Assembly (NCBI RefSeq): GCF_050003625.1
Contig: NC_134399.1
Location: 222,450,975 to 222,514,974 of the forward strand
DNA length: 64,000 nucleotides
Source of the DNA: Haematobia irritans
Lineage: Eukaryota > Arthropoda > Insecta > Diptera > Muscidae
Direction of reading: 5' to 3'
Shown here: positions 12,186-24,086 of the stretch, in pieces
How positions within the stretch are numbered: the stretch's first letter is position 1
How the letters are laid out: each line of letters begins with the position of its first letter
Made by a program: the position numbers and the translations under genes
Notes under the pieces: generated by a model
Seen by the model: the letters and a program-made list of their open reading frames with translations, nothing else
Databases searched by the model: none
What the model was told of the DNA's origin: nothing

Positions 12186-13414
12186 AATATGACTATGTTC
12201 CCTTTCTATAATTAGAAGAGGTTAAGTCCACTAATCTTTTGACTAGGTAGGAGTACAAAAGTCGAAAGTATATTTTTGTCAATTAAAGTCGAAATCGACA
12301 TTTTGTATCGACTTTTGATTTTTGTTTGTGTCAACTTTCAACTATCAACTAATCGTGACTGAAATCAATGTACCGAATTTAACCAAAAAAATCTCAGGCG
12401 GCTTTTTCCAATTTTAACAATTCGAAAAATCGATTTTCCAATGTAAGTTGGTTTACTTGTTCATTTTACCGAAAAGAAAAAATTATTTCGTTGAAGAAAA
12501 ACGAACGGTTTTGGTTAAATTTGATTTGGGAGCGTTTTTTAATCAGATGAATTTCCATAGGATATTTTTCTTACACACACATAAGCACCTATGAAAGACA
12601 CTTTTTTTTTAAGAATGGGAAAAACGTTTATTCCAGAAAATAATTCTATTATTGAGAATAAAAATATTAATATTTTCATTAATTAATTTTCCAAATGGCG
12701 TCACGTCATACATCTAATCAGAATTCGCTCTAACACGATTTTTTCCCTCACCTTTTTTCAGTGCGAAAAAAAACAAAGAACCACAAATGAAACAATTTCG
12801 TTAGTTTGAGTTATTAATAACGAATATTATTTGTTTTGTTCCTAATTTCTTCTTATTTGTAGTTTAAATTCCTAAACAAAGCTTGCATACGCAAAAAGGT
12901 GGCATTTAAGACGGCAACTGTTTTAAAATCTCTACTACCCATCTTCTTCCTTTTAAATTTTTGTTTCAATTTACAGTTCGTCCGCACAAGTGTAAACATT
13001 TTCGGGTCTTTTTTTTTTTTGTATCAAACAAATTAAAAATGCATTGAATTGGGTGTTCTATGTAAAAATCCATTAAAATAACTATCCTCTAACAGTGTAA
13101 CATGGGTTTTATACCCAAAAAAGAAAAGCAAAAAAAATTCAAATCGATTTATGTCAGTCAATTCATTCATAACTCTAGGCCAAAGCAATTTCGCGTTTTG
13201 ACAACAGTTACCAAAAAACAAAACATCTCTAGTAATTGAGTTTGTAAAGTGCAATTGGTATCAGTTATCAGTTTGAGTGACAAGAAAAAAATGCAACAAT
13301 TCCCAATAAGGAAAATAAAAATTAACAATACAATTAAGCCGAAAGCCTAAGTTGCTAAATGCCTTTTTGTTATACATTTATTAATATGTAATTATAATAA
13401 ATATTTTAATAAAT
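12186..13414. other. No recognisable gene between tRNA genes
   Basis: A/T-rich sequence with no supported coding region. Short A and T runs are frequent. Confidence 0.5.
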
Positions 13415-13422
13415 AAAAAAAA
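13415..13422 (-). terminator. Pol III T-run terminator for tRNA-Thr
   Basis: Eight A on the plus strand give a T8 run 16 bases beyond the 3' end of the minus-strand tRNA-Thr, a normal RNA polymerase III stop; a second T-rich run follows. Confidence 0.7.
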
Positions 13423-13438
13423 GTTTTTTGTCTAAAAC

Positions 13439-13510
13439 TGCCCTCTGTGAGGATTGAACTCACGACCCCTGGTTTACGAGACCAGTGCTCTACCTCTGAG
13501 CTAAAAGGGC
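13439..13510 (-). tRNA. tRNA-Thr (anticodon CGT)
   Basis: Reading the minus strand from 13510, acceptor GCCCTTT pairs with AGAGGGC (one U-G pair). The anticodon stem CTGGT/ACCAG closes loop CTCGTAA, giving anticodon CGT (decodes ACG). The T arm has a GAGTTCAATCCTC B box and the discriminator is A. It is 72 nt without intron. It lies between two tRNA-Pro genes on the opposite strand. Confidence 0.93.
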
Positions 13511-14139
13511 ACCATGAAACTTTGTGCCAAATGACATTTTTAAACACAAGCCAATAGCAACAACAATAAAAACAAACTGTAAGATTTTTCTTTTAACAAA
13601 GCCCATTACTCTAAAAATATAGCAACAACAATAACAACTGAGACTGTAAGATTTTTCTTTTAACAAAGCCCATTACTCTAAAAATATTTCAAAATCCTAT
13701 TGTTTTTTTTATTCGATTAAACGCCATAAGTTCTTTAGGGTAAGAATCAATCTTCATTCTCTTGTTGTTGTTCTACTACACATCTATATTTACCCATCTC
13801 TTAATTCTATAAATAGAATTATTCCCCCTACCACAATTGTTTATTTATTTGTTGCAATGCTCTTCATTTCATTCTCTTTAATGAATTGTTCATTCTTTAC
13901 CTGATATATGGTCTTTTAGAAATTGTATTCTCTTTTATTTGTTGTTCTCTTGCTCTCTGTTAAATTTTTAGCCCACCACAATTCGCATGCTTTGTTGATT
14001 TAAGTATTGGTATGTTGTTGTTGTTCTCTTGGGGTTTTTGTTCTTTTATCGCCAAGAGTGTATGTGTGTGTGTGTACATGTTTGTTCTTTAGTGAAGGCC
14101 TCATATTGAAAATAAAATTTAAGCAGCCGTTGAATCACC
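13511..14139. other. No gene; short direct duplication
   Basis: A segment of about 60 bases beginning with AGCAACAACAATAA and containing AAGATTTTTCTTTTAACAAA is repeated in tandem at about 13556-13620 and 13620-13686. A (GT)n stretch lies near 14060. No coding sequence is seen. Confidence 0.6.
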
Positions 14140-14211
14140 GGCTCGTTGGTCTAGGGGTATGATTCTCGCTTCGGGTGCGAGAGGTCCCGGGTTCAATTCC
14201 CGGACGAGCCC
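14140..14211 (+). tRNA. tRNA-Pro (anticodon CGG), second copy
   Basis: This has the same cloverleaf as the copy at 12114, with a fully Watson-Crick anticodon stem CTCGC/GCGAG and loop TTCGGGT (CGG). It is 72 nt without intron, with discriminator C. The flanks differ from the first copy, so the duplication is not recent or was limited to the gene. Confidence 0.95.
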
Positions 14212-14420
14212 AAATAATAGTGTCTAAATACCAACGGCCTTTACCAAAAAAGGTGTGGTGGTGTTTGGGACGCTGGCGATTCTTTTCTCCTTGTAATCTT
14301 GCTTAGATATTTATAAGGTTCCGATTATGGATTTTACATAAGAGAATTTTTCCAACATTTCTATCCAGAGATGGATGGATCGATCTTAAAAAAATTGTAT
14401 TTGTTGTTGTTTGGTTTGTA

Positions 14421-14865
14421 CACTGAAAAAACAGTGAACCCACCAGGAAGAAAACTTTCGGTTAATTTTAGAAAATTTTGAATATTTTAAGAAAATTTTA
14501 ACTAAACAGTATTAAAAATTCAAGAAAATTTATTACACATAATTAGGTTTTTTCACTTGTTAAAGAAAAATTTGTCGTTTGAAGGAAAAAATTGGTGTCT
14601 TTAGTGACATACGAAGTTCATAATGAACGAATTTGTAGTAAACTTTGCAAATTTAAAGAAATGCTGAACTATTTTGTGGAAGACACGAATTTAGTTAATC
14701 TTTATGCTTCATTTGTGTATATTTTTTCTCGGTTTTAGTTAATTTAACTAACGTACGCAAAAAATTATTAGAGTAAAGGAAACTGTCTCCAAACATAATA
14801 ATTCCATGAACTAAAATAATGTTAAATTGGCTTTAGTGAAATAAAGAGTTAACTTTTTTTGAGTG
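14421..14865. mobile_element. 445-bp TA-flanked MITE, CACTGAAAAAAC ends
   Basis: The element starts CACTGAAAAAACAGTGAACC and ends ...AACTTTTTTTGAGTG, with imperfect terminal inverted repeats and TA at 14419-14420 and 14866-14867. A second, more diverged copy lies at 29511-29994. It is non-coding and of Tc1/mariner type by its target duplication. Confidence 0.75.
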
Positions 14866-15000
14866 TAGTTGGTTGTTAACTATATTGTTTTACAAAGTTA
14901 TGGCTACAACAAACTTACCGTATAACAACGTTTTTATGCTTCAGCCATTGGCTTTAATACATATTTTTTTACAATAATATATATTTTTATTATTATAAAA

Positions 15001-16557
15001 CAAGTATATACAGTACTAAGTTCGGCCGGGCCGAATCTTAAATACCCACCACCACGAACCATATATTAGGGTTTCCTTTGAAATTTCAGGAGGACTTGAG
15101 GACACTTCCCGAAGTTAAATTTAAAGATTTCACTTATGAGGACTATATCAGATTCTGGATTTATAAGAACCATTTTTGTTTGAGTTTTAGAGGAATCATT
15201 AACATCTCTTGTAAGTGTGCGAGAAAATTATAAAATAACGTCTTGATTTGAAATCTTAAATCTGTAGAAGTAAAATCTGGAAATTTTACATTGAGTTTCA
15301 AGCAATTTTCATGATCAGTGCGCCTTCTACACCCTCAAGAAGTGAAGTCGGTCTATATGGAGGCATTATCAAATGGACCGATAAAAACTTAATCCGATAC
15401 ACATTTTTGTGAGCCTAAAATACCAAAATATTTACAATTTCAGGCAAATCAGATAAAAACTACGGTTTCTAGAAACCCAAGGAGTTAAATCGGGGAACGT
15501 TCTTATGGGGGCTATACTAAAATATGGACCGATACTCACCGTTTTCGGCACACCTCTTTATGACCAGAAAATACCTCTAGATTTCCAATTTCAGGCAAAT
15601 AGGATAAATACTTCGGATTCTAGAAGCCCAAGAAGTAAAATCGGGAAATCGGTCTATATGAGGGGCTATACCAAAATATGGGCCGATACTCACCATTTTC
15701 GGCACACCTCTTTATGGTCCTAAAATACCTCTAGATTTCCAATTTCAGACAAATTGGATAAAAACTACGGTTTCTATAAGCCCAAGACCCCAAATCGGGA
15801 GGTCGTTTTATATGGGGACCATACCAAAACATGGACCGATACTCACAATTTTTGAAACACGTATTTGTGGTCCTACAATACCTCTAGATTTCCAATTTCA
15901 GGTAAATTGAATAAAAACTGCGGTTTCTATAAGCCCAAGAAGTAAAATCGGGAGATCGGTCTATATGGGGGCTATACCAAAATATGGGCCGATACTCACA
16001 ATTTTTGGCACACGTATTTGTGGTCCTACAATACCTCTAGATTTCCAATTTCAGGTAAATTTAATAAAAACTGCGGTTTCTATAAGCCCAAGAAGTAAAA
16101 TCGGGAGATCGGTCTATATGGGGGCTATACCAAAACATGGACCGATACTCTCCATTTTTGGCACACCTCTTTATGGTCATAAAATACCCCTAGATTTCAA
16201 ATTTCAGGCAAATTGGATAAAAACTACGATTTCTATAAGCTCAAGACCCCAAATCGGGAGGTTGGTTTATACGGGGACTAAATCAAAACCTGGACCGATA
16301 TAGCCCATCTTCGAACTTGACCTGCCTGCAGACAAAAGACGAGTTTGTGCAAAATTTCAGCACGATTGCTTCATTATTGAAGACTGTAGCGTGATTACAA
16401 CAGACAGACAGACGGACATCGTTATATCGTCTTAGAATTTCTCCCTGATCAAGAATATATATACTTTATATAGTCGGAAATCGATATTTCGATGTGTTAC
16501 AAACAGAATGACAAACTTATTATACCCCCGTCACCATTCTATGGTGGTGGGTATAAT
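15001..16557 (+). mobile_element. mini-me/DINE-1-like element, copy 1 (plus orientation)
   Basis: The element begins AAGTATATAC, has the short palindrome TTCGGCCGGGCCGAA (about 15023-15037), and ends with a GTCACCATTCTATGGTG hairpin and TGGGTATAA. Near its end it has GACAGACAGACGGACAT and TATATATACTTTATATAGTC, matching (from memory) the two proto-microsatellite regions of Drosophila mini-me elements. The middle is about six 153-bp tandem repeats. Because 153 is a multiple of three, open frames such as 15965-16303 persist but are not genes. Confidence 0.7.
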
Positions 16558-17558
16558 AATATTACCTTAATATCTATTAAATTTTTTTTTATAATAGATC
16601 TTAAAGTAATAGAATTTTGTTTTGCTACGATTTCAATGGCATCTACAAAGTTACCATATTTTGACATTTTTATGTGTTTTTACAATATGCCTTAAAGTAT
16701 GCTTTATTTTTATATAGATATGAAATGATCCTTTCATCACGTAATACATAGACGGGATACAACTTGCATAACTACAATAGGGAGCCTTAACAAGTACAAG
16801 TTCGTTTTTTATGGTCATTTTAATTTCTTTGGATTTTCCTGGTCTTGTTAGTAAGAATGAAGCATTGGCGTGGTGTAAACATAACAAAAAAAAACTGAAA
16901 CTAGTGGCTCATGTTAGTTGTTAACCTCCTCCAACATTGCCTAGGAAAATCAAGGAGCAATACATTTGGTATTTTCAAAGGATTCTTGGTCATTCGTTGT
17001 TGCATTCGTCCCTTCTTCGTAATATTACATTGGTTTTACCAGTCTTTGTTTTTTGGCTAGGAGTTTTTTTTTAGCCTTTTTAGTTAAACATCAGGCTTAA
17101 AGCAAAGACATGTTGTTTACTCTAGTGGTCTGTGAATTTTAAGTTTGAAATCTCAGATGGAGATTGTTTTCGAAATCTTCCTTCCCTGGCCATATAGCAC
17201 TGGTTAATTTTTGAAGTAAACATTTTTCTAAAGTTTGTTAAAAGAAGAGCGTATAGTATTGCCCATTTTCAAGATGTTATCTTTGCAAAGTTTTAAAATG
17301 ATTTATTGCTAAAGTTTTGTTTCTTCAGTAATGAAAACACCTTTACATTTTATATAACTACAATTAATCATAGCTTAAATACTTACAATTTTTTTAAGAG
17401 AATTTGGGAATAATATTGAAAAGTAAATCAAATACGTTATTAAATAATGTAAAATAATTAATTGGATTTTTTTTTACAGATTTTTACTTAAAAATATTTT
17501 CATTACAATTGTTAAATCTTTACTTCAATTCTCCATTCATTTTTGTTTTCCATTTCAG
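16558..17558 (+). other. Upstream intron of Bx, unique AT-rich sequence
   Basis: The sequence ends in a pyrimidine-rich stretch and acceptor TTTCCATTTCAG directly before the ATG-containing exon at 17559. An intron with its upstream exon(s) outside or unrecognised in this window is therefore likely. No coding exon is recognised here. Confidence 0.6.
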
Positions 17559-17872
17559 ATGATGACTATGGATATAACAAAAACCGAACCCAATGTGGGT
17601 CCCAACAATCTGCAGAATGCCAACAGTAACCAAACGAATAATGCCAATAGCAATAGCATAACAGCGGCGGCCAATAATAACAACAACAATGGCAGTCAAC
17701 TATGTGCCGGCTGTGGCAAACACATACAGGATCGATATTTATTACGAGCTTTAGATATGCTGTGGCATGAGGATTGTCTTAAATGTGGCTGTTGTGATTG
17801 TCGTTTGGGTGAAGTGGGTTCAACCCTCTATACCAAAGGCAATTTAATGCTCTGCAAAAGAGATTACTTAAG
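17559..17872 (+). CDS. Bx: Beadex/dLMO LIM-only protein, exon with start and LIM1
   Basis: LMO proteins are nuclear adaptors without a DNA-binding domain. They bind the LIM-interaction domain of Chip/LDB and so compete with LIM-homeodomain factors such as Apterous. This exon gives residues 1-104 plus two bases of codon 105. It starts [11 protein letters not shown] right after the acceptor at 17558, followed by an N/S/Q-rich leader to about residue 47. The first LIM domain has ligands C49, C52, H70, C73, C76, C79, C99 and D102, all present. The donor GTAAAA follows at 17873. The leader is homopolymer-like, as is common in flies. Upstream alternative 5' exons, known for fly Bx, are not identified. 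With the next two exons the protein is 250 residues. Confidence 0.93.
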
Positions 17873-17956
17873 GTAAAAAATATTTTCATTTTATCCAAAA
17901 ACGAAACAAAACCCAAAAGATTATTAATAATGCATTCATTCATTCATTGTTTTCAG

Positions 17957-18082
17957 GTTGTTTGGCAACACTGGCTATTGTGCTGCCTGTAGTAAAGTCA
18001 TTCCGGCATTTGAAATGGTTATGCGAGCTCGAACAAATGTTTATCATTTGGAATGTTTTGCCTGTCAACAATGCAATCACAG
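17957..18082 (+). CDS. Bx: Beadex/dLMO, exon with most of LIM2
   Basis: The exon lies between acceptor TTTTCAG (to 17956) and donor GTTAGT (from 18083). It completes codon 105 (AG+G, Arg) and encodes residues to part of 147. It supplies six ligands of the second LIM domain: C113, C116, H135, C138, C141 and C144. The exon is 126 bp, a multiple of three, so skipping it would keep frame but destroy LIM2. The upstream intron is only 84 bp, in strong contrast to the next one of 14.8 kb. The sequence [19 protein letters not shown] is strongly LMO-like. Confidence 0.94.
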
Positions 18083-19588
18083 GTTAGTTACCCATATCCA
18101 TACCGATATTAAATATTAATCTTAACCATTTGTATATTGTTTATCCCAAAAAGAAAAACAACGCATTTTTATTTATTTAAGGCTAGTTCTAAGCCTCTAA
18201 GAGGCAATAAAATTTGATGTTTATCACACCCTTGAAGACAATTATCAAGCATTTTGTTATTGATACAATGTTTTGTGATAAAACCAAATCATGTTTTATT
18301 TATTTTTATTTATTCACAAATGGCCAATAAATGTACTAAACATTGGCCTAAAATGTCTAAATCTTATATGCGTTACCAACCCCTTTTTTCCCGTGAAAGG
18401 GTTACCATTCGTTTCTTTTTGGTAGGGGTGTTGGCTTTACAAATCCTTTTGTTAGCTAACCTTTTATGCAGTCAATACCCTAAATGGCACTTAAATGACA
18501 AAAGAAAACGACTTGTTTACAATACTATCAATATTTCTTAATGGCGGGAAAAAGGAAACCTGGTTACTTCTATTGATTGCATTACATTTACTCGCAGATA
18601 TTTTTCAAAGGTATTTTTGTAGATTTTTTAAGGGGTGAAAATTATTTCTCTCTTTTGTGTTGTACGAAATGGAAAACATATTGGCTTTATTTTCGTTTTG
18701 GGAGTTTTTCAATCAAATATCCTTACGTTTATGTTATCGCATCTTTTCTAAGATCTAACGAGAAAAGAAAAGGGGTGAATGTAAATTAGATTTTTTTATT
18801 AATTTAAAATCGCCTAAAAAATATGTTGCTAAAGATATTGGACCCGTAGACGAATTTTATAATTTTGCCAATATTATCATTTCATAACTTATCGTCTTGC
18901 ACATTTCTTCCAATTTCGTTAAGAAACGTGCAAATTGATAGCTGTATTGGATTTTGTTAAAATGGCCCCATATGTACCTACAAAAATTAAAACAACAACA
19001 AATTTCGGCAAGTGTCGAATTATTTTCTAACTCAATTGCCTCCGCGATATTCATACTTATTAAACCCGCCTGAAAAATTCCTTTTTCTGAAAGCTGCAAA
19101 AAAGCAACCATTTTGCAGTCTAAAGGATTTTGCCCAAATCAGGGATTTAAAAGTTAATACAATTTTACTAAATTTGGTACATTCCACTTCTCAAAAGCAC
19201 AATGGTACTAGAATGACCTATTGGTACAATTTGAAATACTCAATTCGTCTTCAAAGTGCTCGAGAAGTCTCAATTAATTAATTGTCCAATATGAATTATT
19301 TTGAACACATATTTTGGGTACTAACCAAATTACAACCAAATGGGAGAAAAAAGTGTTCATTTCAAATATGGAGTTCGTTGTGTATCTGACAATAAAATGT
19401 AACATTTCGGAAGATTAAATGCAAACTGCATTTTTAAAATATTGAAGACATCAAATATGGACTCTATATAGACTATTTTTATATCCTGAAATGGATTATA
19501 AAAAAACTCCTGAGTGAAAAGTTGTTTTAGTTCAATTAATGTCCAAGATTTAATGCCTTATTTCCAATTTTTGAGCCAACATTGTAAG
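18083..19588. other. Intron DNA without recognised element
   Basis: Unique-looking A/T-rich sequence. Short open frames (for example 18254-18541 and 19012-19281) have no recognisable domain and sit inside the intron; I treat them as chance. Confidence 0.5.
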
Positions 19589-19590
19589 TA

Positions 19591-20849
19591 ACAGGTTGGC
19601 TGATAAGTCCCCGGTCTAACAAAGAAAAACACATTTTTTTTTGTCAAAATTCGTTTTTATTATTCAACATAGTTCCCTTCAAGAGCGATACAACAATTAT
19701 AACAACTTTCTAATTTTTTGATACCATTTTGGTAGTACTCCTTCGGTTTTGCCTCAAAATAGGCCTCAGTTTCGGCGATCACCTCTTCATTGCAGCCAAA
19801 TTTTTCCCTGCGAGCATCTTTGTGAGGTCTGAGAACAAGAAAAAGTCGCCGGGGGCCAGATCTGGAGAATACGGTGGGTGGGGAAGCAATTCGAAGCCCA
19901 ATTCATGAATTTTTGCCATCGTTTTCAATGACTTGTGGCACGGTGCGTTATCTTGGTGGAAAAACACTTTTTTCATATGGGGCCGTTTTGCCGCGATTTC
20001 GACCTTCAAACGCTCCAATAACGCCATACAATAGTCACTGTTGATGGTTTTTCCCTCCTCAAGATAATCGATAAAAATTATTCCATGCGCATCCGGACTT
20101 TTGAGTCTTTCCACGCTTCGGAGACGGTTCACCGGTCGCTGTCCACTCTGCCGACTGTCGATTGGACTCAGGAGTGTAGTGATGTAGCCATGTTTCATGC
20201 ATGGTCACATATCGACGGAAAAAATCGGGTGTATTACGAGTTAACAGCTGCAAACACCGCTCAGAATCATCAACACGTTGTTGTTTTTGGTCAAATGTGA
20301 GCTCGCGCGGCACCCATTTTGCACAGAGCTTCCGCATATCCAAATATTGATGAATGATATGACCAACACGTTCCTTTGATATCTTTAAGACCTCTGCTAT
20401 CTCGATCAACTTCATTTTACGGTCATTCAAAATCATTTTGTGGATTTTTGTTGATGTTTTCGTCGGTAACCACCTCTTTCGGGCGTCCTCTGCGTTCACC
20501 GTCCTCCGTGCTTATTTCACCACGCTTGAATTTTGCATACCAATCAATTATTGTTGATTTCCCTGGGGCAGAGTCCGGAAACTCTTTATCAAGCCAAGTT
20601 TTTGCTTCCACGTATTTTTTCCCTTCAGAAAACAGTATTTTATCAAGACACGAAATTCCTTTTTGTCCATTTTTTTCACAATAACAAAGTTGCTTCACAA
20701 AAGACGCTCACAACTCACAAACTAATTGACTTACAGACGTCAAATTTTGACACGAATAATTTGAAGGTTGGTACTATATAAAAATAATATGCATTTAATA
20801 CTAGCGACGCCATCTATATGTCAGACCGGGGACTTATCAGCCAACCTGT
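19591..20849 (-). mobile_element. Himar1-like mariner (irritans subfamily), inactive
   Basis: The element is 1259 bp, near the normal mariner length of about 1.3 kb. It has terminal inverted repeats that begin ACAGGTTGGCTGATAAGTCC, matching (from memory) the Himar1 terminus first described from the horn fly. The left flank has TA at 19589-19590. The base pair after the right end is TC, so one copy of the TA duplication has mutated. It is inserted antisense inside the last Bx intron. The transposase is broken (see 19660-20698). Confidence 0.93.
19660..20698 (-). pseudogene. Mariner transposase pseudogene
   Basis: Mariner transposase cuts and pastes the element using a DD34D catalytic triad. 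Reading from 20698, the N-terminal part has the DNA-binding region (VEAKTWLDKEFPD, then SAPGKSTIIDWYAKFKRGE). After a frameshift near 20440 the frame continues with KIHKMILNDRKMK. The motif that should read DETWLHHY has His instead of the first catalytic Asp (codon 20199-20197). A short deletion and frame change follow near 20100. DNAPCHKSL and SPDLAPGDFF, with the second and third Asp, are in another frame (20198-19779). A further frame change lies near 19790, and the natural stop is at 19660-19662. At least three frame changes plus loss of a catalytic residue make it non-functional. Confidence 0.93.
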
Positions 20850-21170
20850 TCTTACGGTATTTCAAGAATCGCTCGTATTCAAATCCCTAATTTTGTTACG
20901 TGTTTGACTGAATATTTTCATAGGAAAATACGATGAAGACTTCGGCAAAGGAAATAGATTTTGAATTTTCACTCGCACAAAACCTTTACAAATGGCACCT
21001 GCGTTATTTTACAAGTTGATAAATAATTTTTATGTTTTTCGGTTACTATATTCCAATTTGAAGAAGAAACCAACGAAAAAAAAAAAAAAAAAAACAAATT
21101 AATTTTAAATGTAAATTTAAAGAAAGTTTTCGATGAGGATTCGAGTTTCTTACACCAAATTTAACACACT

Positions 21171-21447
21171 ATTCTTGTTTTGTAGCACATCACAAAGTGG
21201 CACCTATAAATATGAGATTCTCCAAAGATAATTGAGAATAATAAGATTAAGCTTTGTGCTCTTACAAAGAGAAAACAAATCTCAGTGTGTAGAGGGCTAT
21301 GAGAAAAATATTCTTGTTTTGTAGCACATCACAAAGTGGCACCTATAAATATGAGATTCTCCAAAGATAATTGAGAATAATAAGATTAAGCTTTGTGCTC
21401 TTACAAAGAGAAAACAAATCTCAGTGTGTAGAGGGCTATGAGAAAAA
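21171..21447 (+). repeat. 138-bp tandem duplication
   Basis: The segment starting ATTCTTGTTTTGTAGCAC at 21171 recurs at 21309, a period of exactly 138 bp, with almost no differences. It includes the left end of a MITE family A copy (CCAAAGATAATTGAG), so the duplication happened after that insertion. Confidence 0.85.
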
Positions 21448-21793
21448 AATTTTATGTTTTATTTGTCAATTTTTTTCCAAAGCAGCTCTGCCCAGGAATA
21501 AATTAAAACAGCAATATCACATAAAACCATAATAAATATTCGCCTTAACATACACATACGTTTTATTTTAATTTTCTATAATCGTTTTGGTGTTGCTTTT
21601 GTGGTTTTTAATACAGAAATTTATGAAACCACAAATGTTATGATATTTTCCGACGCAAACGGCAACATTTGAGAGACATGTCGACGCAAACTTCAGATAT
21701 TTTTTGTTGTTGATAAACTGAAGCACAAGAGGACTCTGGTGCTTCAGTTTTGCTATGACAAGACTGCGTCTTTTTCTAATTTGTCTATGGATT
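21362..21793. mobile_element. MITE family A, old diverged copy
   Basis: It starts CAAAGATAATTGAG and ends with a degraded CTAATTTGTCTATGG in place of CTCAATTATCTTTG. The interior is homologous to 23233-23642 (AGCTCTGCCCAGGAATAAAT, CGACGCAAAC). Divergence is clearly higher than among the three copies at 23.2-25.6 kb. Non-coding. Confidence 0.75.
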
Positions 21794-23224
21794 ATCTAGC
21801 AACACCGCTAGCAAGTTCAAAGAAGTTCCATTGCATATTTTTAGGCGGGTCGGTATATACCAACTTTAGTTTGAATTCGCATTGCCAATTTAAAATTCAT
21901 ATTTAGGCCTTTCAGAACAAGACAGAGTTTTGTCCTTTATTATTGAGATATGCTGTCGGAATGACAGCATCCTATCTAACAAAAACCCTTGAAATGCCGT
22001 TTTCACATCACAATCCTGATTTTTAATACATATATTTTTTCCAATACATTAGAATCATTGGAATGGTTTCATCACAATATTTATGCTTGCAATATTGGTT
22101 AATCTATAACAAATAAACGTAAACCAATCAAAAATAAAATCTTTAACAATATTTAAATTAATCCCCAAATGTTTGCAACAAATTGTCAATAATATTTACG
22201 GGCATCCTATATCATGTTACAAAAGTTTTCCAGTTTTTTCTTGCTTTGCTTGTAACAAAAATCAGCTTTAACAAGGACTTACAAAAGGATTTCAATTGCA
22301 GTATGTCATTGTTTTAGTCCAATGTGATTTATGCTTGTTAGCTTGCCTGATTTCAATAGTAAACATTTAACTTTTTTGTTTTGCTACCCCCAATTGAAAC
22401 GCCCACTCTTATTGGTCTCCCTTTTTGATCCTTGGCAAAAGAATGCCAAAGCGAAAAGAAACAGAAACAAAAATAGTCGTTTATGTTTATCTTTCAAAAC
22501 GACAAGTCAAAATAAAAGTCAGCCAGAAAAACAACACTTTGTAACTCAAATAATGGCGAGGATGAAGAAAAACTGTTTCATATGAGCACCTGGGACTCTA
22601 AAAACGGCTTCCAACCGGATGTGGGGTATTTAACAGTCGAAAATATGTACACAGATCATACTCACACATGAAGTTGGTAAACCAACACCACACACACGCA
22701 CGGACAAGATTCGGATGGGAGTAAAAAAATAGTTCAACTCAATATTGACATGAAATGAGCAAAAAAGTTTCAAAAAACTTTTATCCCCCCCTCAGTTGGG
22801 AAGATTGTAAACTGCTACACTCAAAGAAATTTGACTGGAATTGGGTTAGTTTTTCTTGTTTTTTCAAGGTTGGGATTTGAATTCAAGGCCATCTGTGTCT
22901 AAATCGGGCTTGTTATTTATGATTAAGCTAGGGAGTTATGAAATGTCTCAGGTGCAATACCTATACCACCATTTTGGTCATGCTATTTTATTCTATAGGT
23001 GGTGAATTTCTCCTTATCAATGAGTTCTATCCGATTCTATTCGCAGACATTTCAACAGCATTACTGGGATGAGATGAATCATATGTAGAACCCATGACCC
23101 ATGATTTAATTACGGCCGGCATACTCTTATTAACCTCATGGCATCATATATTCAGAGGTTCGTACACCCAGTCTCGGACACAAGATGCATCAAAATACTT
23201 GTAAAGATGGCAACACTGCTGGGT
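21794..23224. other. Intron DNA without recognised element
   Basis: No supported coding exon or RNA gene. The frame at 22331-22585 has no recognisable motif. Confidence 0.45.
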
Positions 23225-23232
23225 GTTCATTC

Positions 23233-23642
23233 CAAAGATAATTGAGTATAACAAGATTAAGCATTGTGCTCTTATTAAGAGAAAACAAATGTCAAGGTGT
23301 AGAGGGCTATGAGAAAAAAATTGTTTTATTTGTCAATTTTTTCCAAAGCAGCTCTGCCCAGGAATAAATTTAAACGGCAATATTCACATAAAACCATAAT
23401 GAATATTCGCTTTAATATACACATACGTATTATTTTAATTTTCTACAATCGTTTTGGTATTGCTTTTGTGGGATTTTATTCAGAAATTTATGAAAAACAC
23501 AAATGTTATGATATTTTCCGACGCAAACGGCAGTACATTTGAGAGACACGTCGACGCAAACTTTATGATATTTTGTTGGCAGAGTCCTCTGGTGTTTCAG
23601 TTTTGCTATGACAAGACTGCATCTTCTTCTCAATTATCTTTG
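23233..23642. mobile_element. MITE family A copy 1 (410 bp)
   Basis: Terminal inverted repeats CAAAGATAATTGAG / CTCAATTATCTTTG flank non-coding DNA. An 8-bp target duplication GTTCATTC lies at 23225-23232 and 23643-23650. CAAAG...CTTTG ends plus 8 bp suggest hAT. It is nearly identical to copies 2 and 3, so mobilisation was recent. Confidence 0.9.
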
Positions 23643-23662
23643 GTTCATTCTGTCAATAATGC

Positions 23663-24072
23663 CAAAGATAATTGAGTATAACAAGATTAAGCATTGTGCT
23701 CTTATAAAGAGAAAACAAATGTCAAGGTGTAGAGGGCTATGCGAAAAAAATTGCTTTATTTTTCAATTTTTTCCAAAGCAGCTCTGCCCAGGAATAAATT
23801 TAAACGGCAATATTCACATAAAACTATAATGAATATTCGCTTTAATATACACATACGTATTATTTTAATTTTCTACAATCGTTTTGGTATTGCTTTTGTG
23901 GGATTTTATTCAGAAATTTATGAAAAACACAAATGTTATGATATTTTCCGACGCAAACGGCAGTACATTTGAGAGACACGTCGACGCAAACTTTATGATA
24001 TTTTGTTGGCAGAGTCCTCTGGTGCTTCAGTTTTGCTATGACAAGACTGCATCTTCTTTTCAATTATCTTTG
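23663..24072. mobile_element. MITE family A copy 2 (410 bp)
   Basis: It has the same length and terminal repeats as copy 1 and the same orientation. ATAATGC flanks it at 23656-23662 and 24073-24079. Only 13 bp separate copy 1's right flank duplication from this copy. The right duplication overlaps by one base the duplication of the next element. Confidence 0.9.
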
Positions 24073-24086
24073 ATAATGCTGGTGGC

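Noticed and set aside
20085..20684. Plus-strand frames over the mariner (20085-20300, 20376-20684)
   Set aside because: They are antisense to the recognisable transposase reading on the minus strand.
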